Positions 20,787 through 22,127 of a stretch of 22,127 nucleotides of DNA are shown one piece after another. The stretch is from NCBI GenBank assembly GCA_030037695.1, contig JASHQF010000147.1, forward strand, positions 1-22,127, read 5' to 3'. Within the stretch, counting starts at the first letter, position 1, and every line of letters starts with the position of its first letter. The notes under the pieces are model-generated. The model did no database searches, was not told the origin of the DNA, and was given only the letters and a program-made list of their open reading frames with translations. Position numbers and translations under genes: made by a program. Origin of the DNA: Thermoplasmata archaeon (GTDB lineage: Archaea > Thermoplasmatota > Thermoplasmata > Lutacidiplasmatales > UBA184).

Positions 20787-22127
20787 CTAACGGCCCGTGT
20801 AGTCGAGGAGGAACCGCGCGAGCAGGCGCACGCCGAACGCCGTCGCCCCGGGGTTCTGGTAGGCGGGCTGGTACTTGCGGGTCGTGAGCGAGGTGTAGGC
20901 GGGCCCCGCGATGTCGAGGTGGGCCCAGGGGACGTCGCCGACGAACTTCTCGAGGAACGCGGCGGCCGTGAGCATCCCGGCGACCGTGATCTCGGTCGAG
21001 TTCCGCACGTCGGCGAAATCGCTGCGCACGAGCTCGCGGTGGTAGTCGGTGAGCGGCATCCGCCACACGGGCTCGCCGGTCGCGGCGGACGCCGCGAGGA
21101 GCCGCGCCGCGAGACGGCCGTCGGTGGCGACGAGCCCCGCCGTATCGTCCCCGAGGGCGACGACCTCCGCCCCGGTGAGGGTCGCGACGTCGACGATCGC
21201 GTCCGGCCGGATCTCCTGCACCGCGTAGCCGAGGCCGTCGGCGAGGACGACCCGCCCCTCGGCGTCCGTGTTCAGCACCTCGATCGTCGTCCCGTTGAAC
21301 GTGCGGACGAGATCGCCCGGACGGTAGGAGCTCCCGCTCGGCAGGTTCTCGGCGCAGCAGAGGATGCCGACGACGCGGAACGGCACCCGGAGCGCCGCCG
21401 CGGCCCGGACCGTCCCCAGGACGGCGACCGCGCCCGACTTGTCGAACTTCATGTACGACATCTGCGGGCCGGGCTTCAGCGAGATCCCGCCCGAGTCGAA
21501 CGTGATCCCCTTGCCGACGAGCGCCACCGTCGGGCCCTTGCCCGGCCGGGACCCCGGATAGTCGAGGACGATCATCCGCGGCGGGTGCGACGAACCGGAG
21601 CCGACCGCGAGGATCCCCCCGCACCGCATCTTGGCGAGCTCCGTCTCGTCGAAGACCCGGACCCCGAGCCCCGCCTCCTTGGCGAGGGCGCGGGCCTCCG
21701 CCGCGAGCCGCTCCGGCGTCGCGGTGTCGGCCGGGAGGTTCGCGATCTCCCGCGCCCAGGTCACGCTGTCGAGGACCGCGAGCTGCTCCTTCAGCGCCCG
21801 CTCGATCGTCGCGGCGCGCCGCGCCAGCTCCCGGTCGAGGTGGATCGTCGCCTCCGTCGCGCCGGCCTCCACATCGTGCCGGTACGGGGTGAACTCGTAG
21901 GAGCCGAGGACCGCCCCGTCCGCGAGCGCCCGGGCGGCGGTGGGGGCGTCGACCTTACCCGAGACGAACGACGCGAGCCGGAACGCGACCGTGCGCGCCC
22001 CCCGGCCCCGGATCGCCCGGACCGACTCCGCCGCGGCGCGGCGGACCGCCTCCGCGGAGAGCCGGGCCCCGGCGCCCAGGCCGACGAACAGGAGGCGGCC
22101 CGGGCCGTCGGAGCGGTGGAACGTCGT
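20787..22127 (-). CDS. pepA: M17 leucyl aminopeptidase (5'-truncated by the window edge)
   Basis: This is a two-metal cytosolic exopeptidase that removes N-terminal residues, active as a hexamer. The catalytic domain is complete: VGKGITFDSGGISLKPG supplies a metal-binding Lys and Asp, MSYMKFDKSGA another Asp, and the signature NTDAEGRVVLADGL the Asp, Glu and catalytic Arg. The N-terminal domain is partly visible; the frame is open without a stop to the right edge, with GRLLFVGLGAGARLS and LGSYEFTPYR as expected for M17. The start therefore lies beyond 22127; an internal GTG at 21870-21872 is not a convincing start because the family sequence continues upstream. Visible length is 446 residues of an expected 480-500. 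It converges on herA with a 25-bp gap. Confidence 0.95.
   Translation of the reverse strand, partial: TTFHRSDGPGRLLFVGLGAGARLSAEAVRRAAAESVRAIRGRGARTVAFRLASFVSGKVDAPTAARALADGAVLGSYEFTPYRHDVEAGATEATIHLDRELARRAATIERALKEQLAVLDSVTWAREIANLPADTATPERLAAEARALAKEAGLGVRVFDETELAKMRCGGILAVGSGSSHPPRMIVLDYPGSRPGKGPTVALVGKGITFDSGGISLKPGPQMSYMKFDKSGAVAVLGTVRAAAALRVPFRVVGILCCAENLPSGSSYRPGDLVRTFNGTTIEVLNTDAEGRVVLADGLGYAVQEIRPDAIVDVATLTGAEVVALGDDTAGLVATDGRLAARLLAASAATGEPVWRMPLTDYHRELVRSDFADVRNSTEITVAGMLTAAAFLEKFVGDVPWAHLDIAGPAYTSLTTRKYQPAYQNPGATAFGVRLLARFLLDYTGR

Noticed and set aside
1..22127. CRISPR arrays, insertion sequences, integrases, prophage or toxin-antitoxin genes
   Set aside because: No regularly spaced repeats, transposase motifs or terminal inverted repeats were found, and all sizeable frames are accounted for by housekeeping genes or their shadows.

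Overview
This window looks like chromosomal DNA of a very GC-rich archaeon, most likely an uncultured lineage of Thermoplasmatota (Euryarchaeota). The archaeal assignment rests on the archaeal-type ribosomal and transcription cluster (eL18, uL13, uS9, RpoN), a KEOPS Cgi121-like protein, a HerA helicase, a VAT/Cdc48 ATPase, a COG1340-type coiled-coil protein, and a tRNA-Gly with a T-loop intron carrying a bulge-helix-bulge splice motif. Many genes also have a TATA-like box about 24-35 bp before the start codon, which implies leaderless or nearly leaderless mRNAs. The phylum call is weaker; it rests on the VAT-like Cdc48, the glycosylated PKD surface protein and the overall gene set.

Layout. 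At 1-68 is the tail of an unidentified + strand gene. From 5025 down to 84 (- strand) runs a tight mismatch-repair operon: mutS, an endonuclease-type mutL, and a small PD-(D/E)XK-like nuclease, each junction being a 4-bp GTGA stop/start overlap. Two - strand tRNA genes follow: tRNA-Ser(UGA) at 5111-5194 and the intron-containing tRNA-Gly(UCC) at 5261-5361. Next, still on the - strand, come a Cgi121-like KEOPS subunit with a metallo-beta-lactamase-fold hydrolase upstream of it, and an unrecognised 301-residue protein. On the + strand are cdc48 (7673-9898) and a 1,110-residue secreted or membrane-anchored PKD protein (10008-13340). Convergent to it is the eL18-uL13-uS9-RpoN operon (14839 to 13404).

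From 15036 the + strand carries a PRC-barrel protein overlapping a family 2 glycosyltransferase, then an OsmC-family peroxidase. On the - strand are a V4R-Roadblock pair behind the strongest TATA box in the window, and a HAD phosphatase downstream of a COG1340 coiled-coil protein. That coiled-coil gene is divergent from herA (+). The window ends inside a - strand M17 leucyl aminopeptidase whose start lies beyond 22127.

The window is mostly core information-processing and housekeeping DNA. I see no insertion sequence, phage, plasmid or CRISPR signature. The most interesting items are the mutS-mutL-nuclease operon, in which the third gene is a candidate uncharacterised mismatch-repair accessory nuclease; the 30-nt tRNA-Gly intron between positions 59 and 60, together with an unusual C33; the unrecognised 301-residue protein with a possible internal duplication; and the V4R-Roadblock pair. 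Almost all intergenic gaps are short. The only gap over 300 bases without a protein gene (5026-5400) holds the two tRNAs and the mutS promoter.
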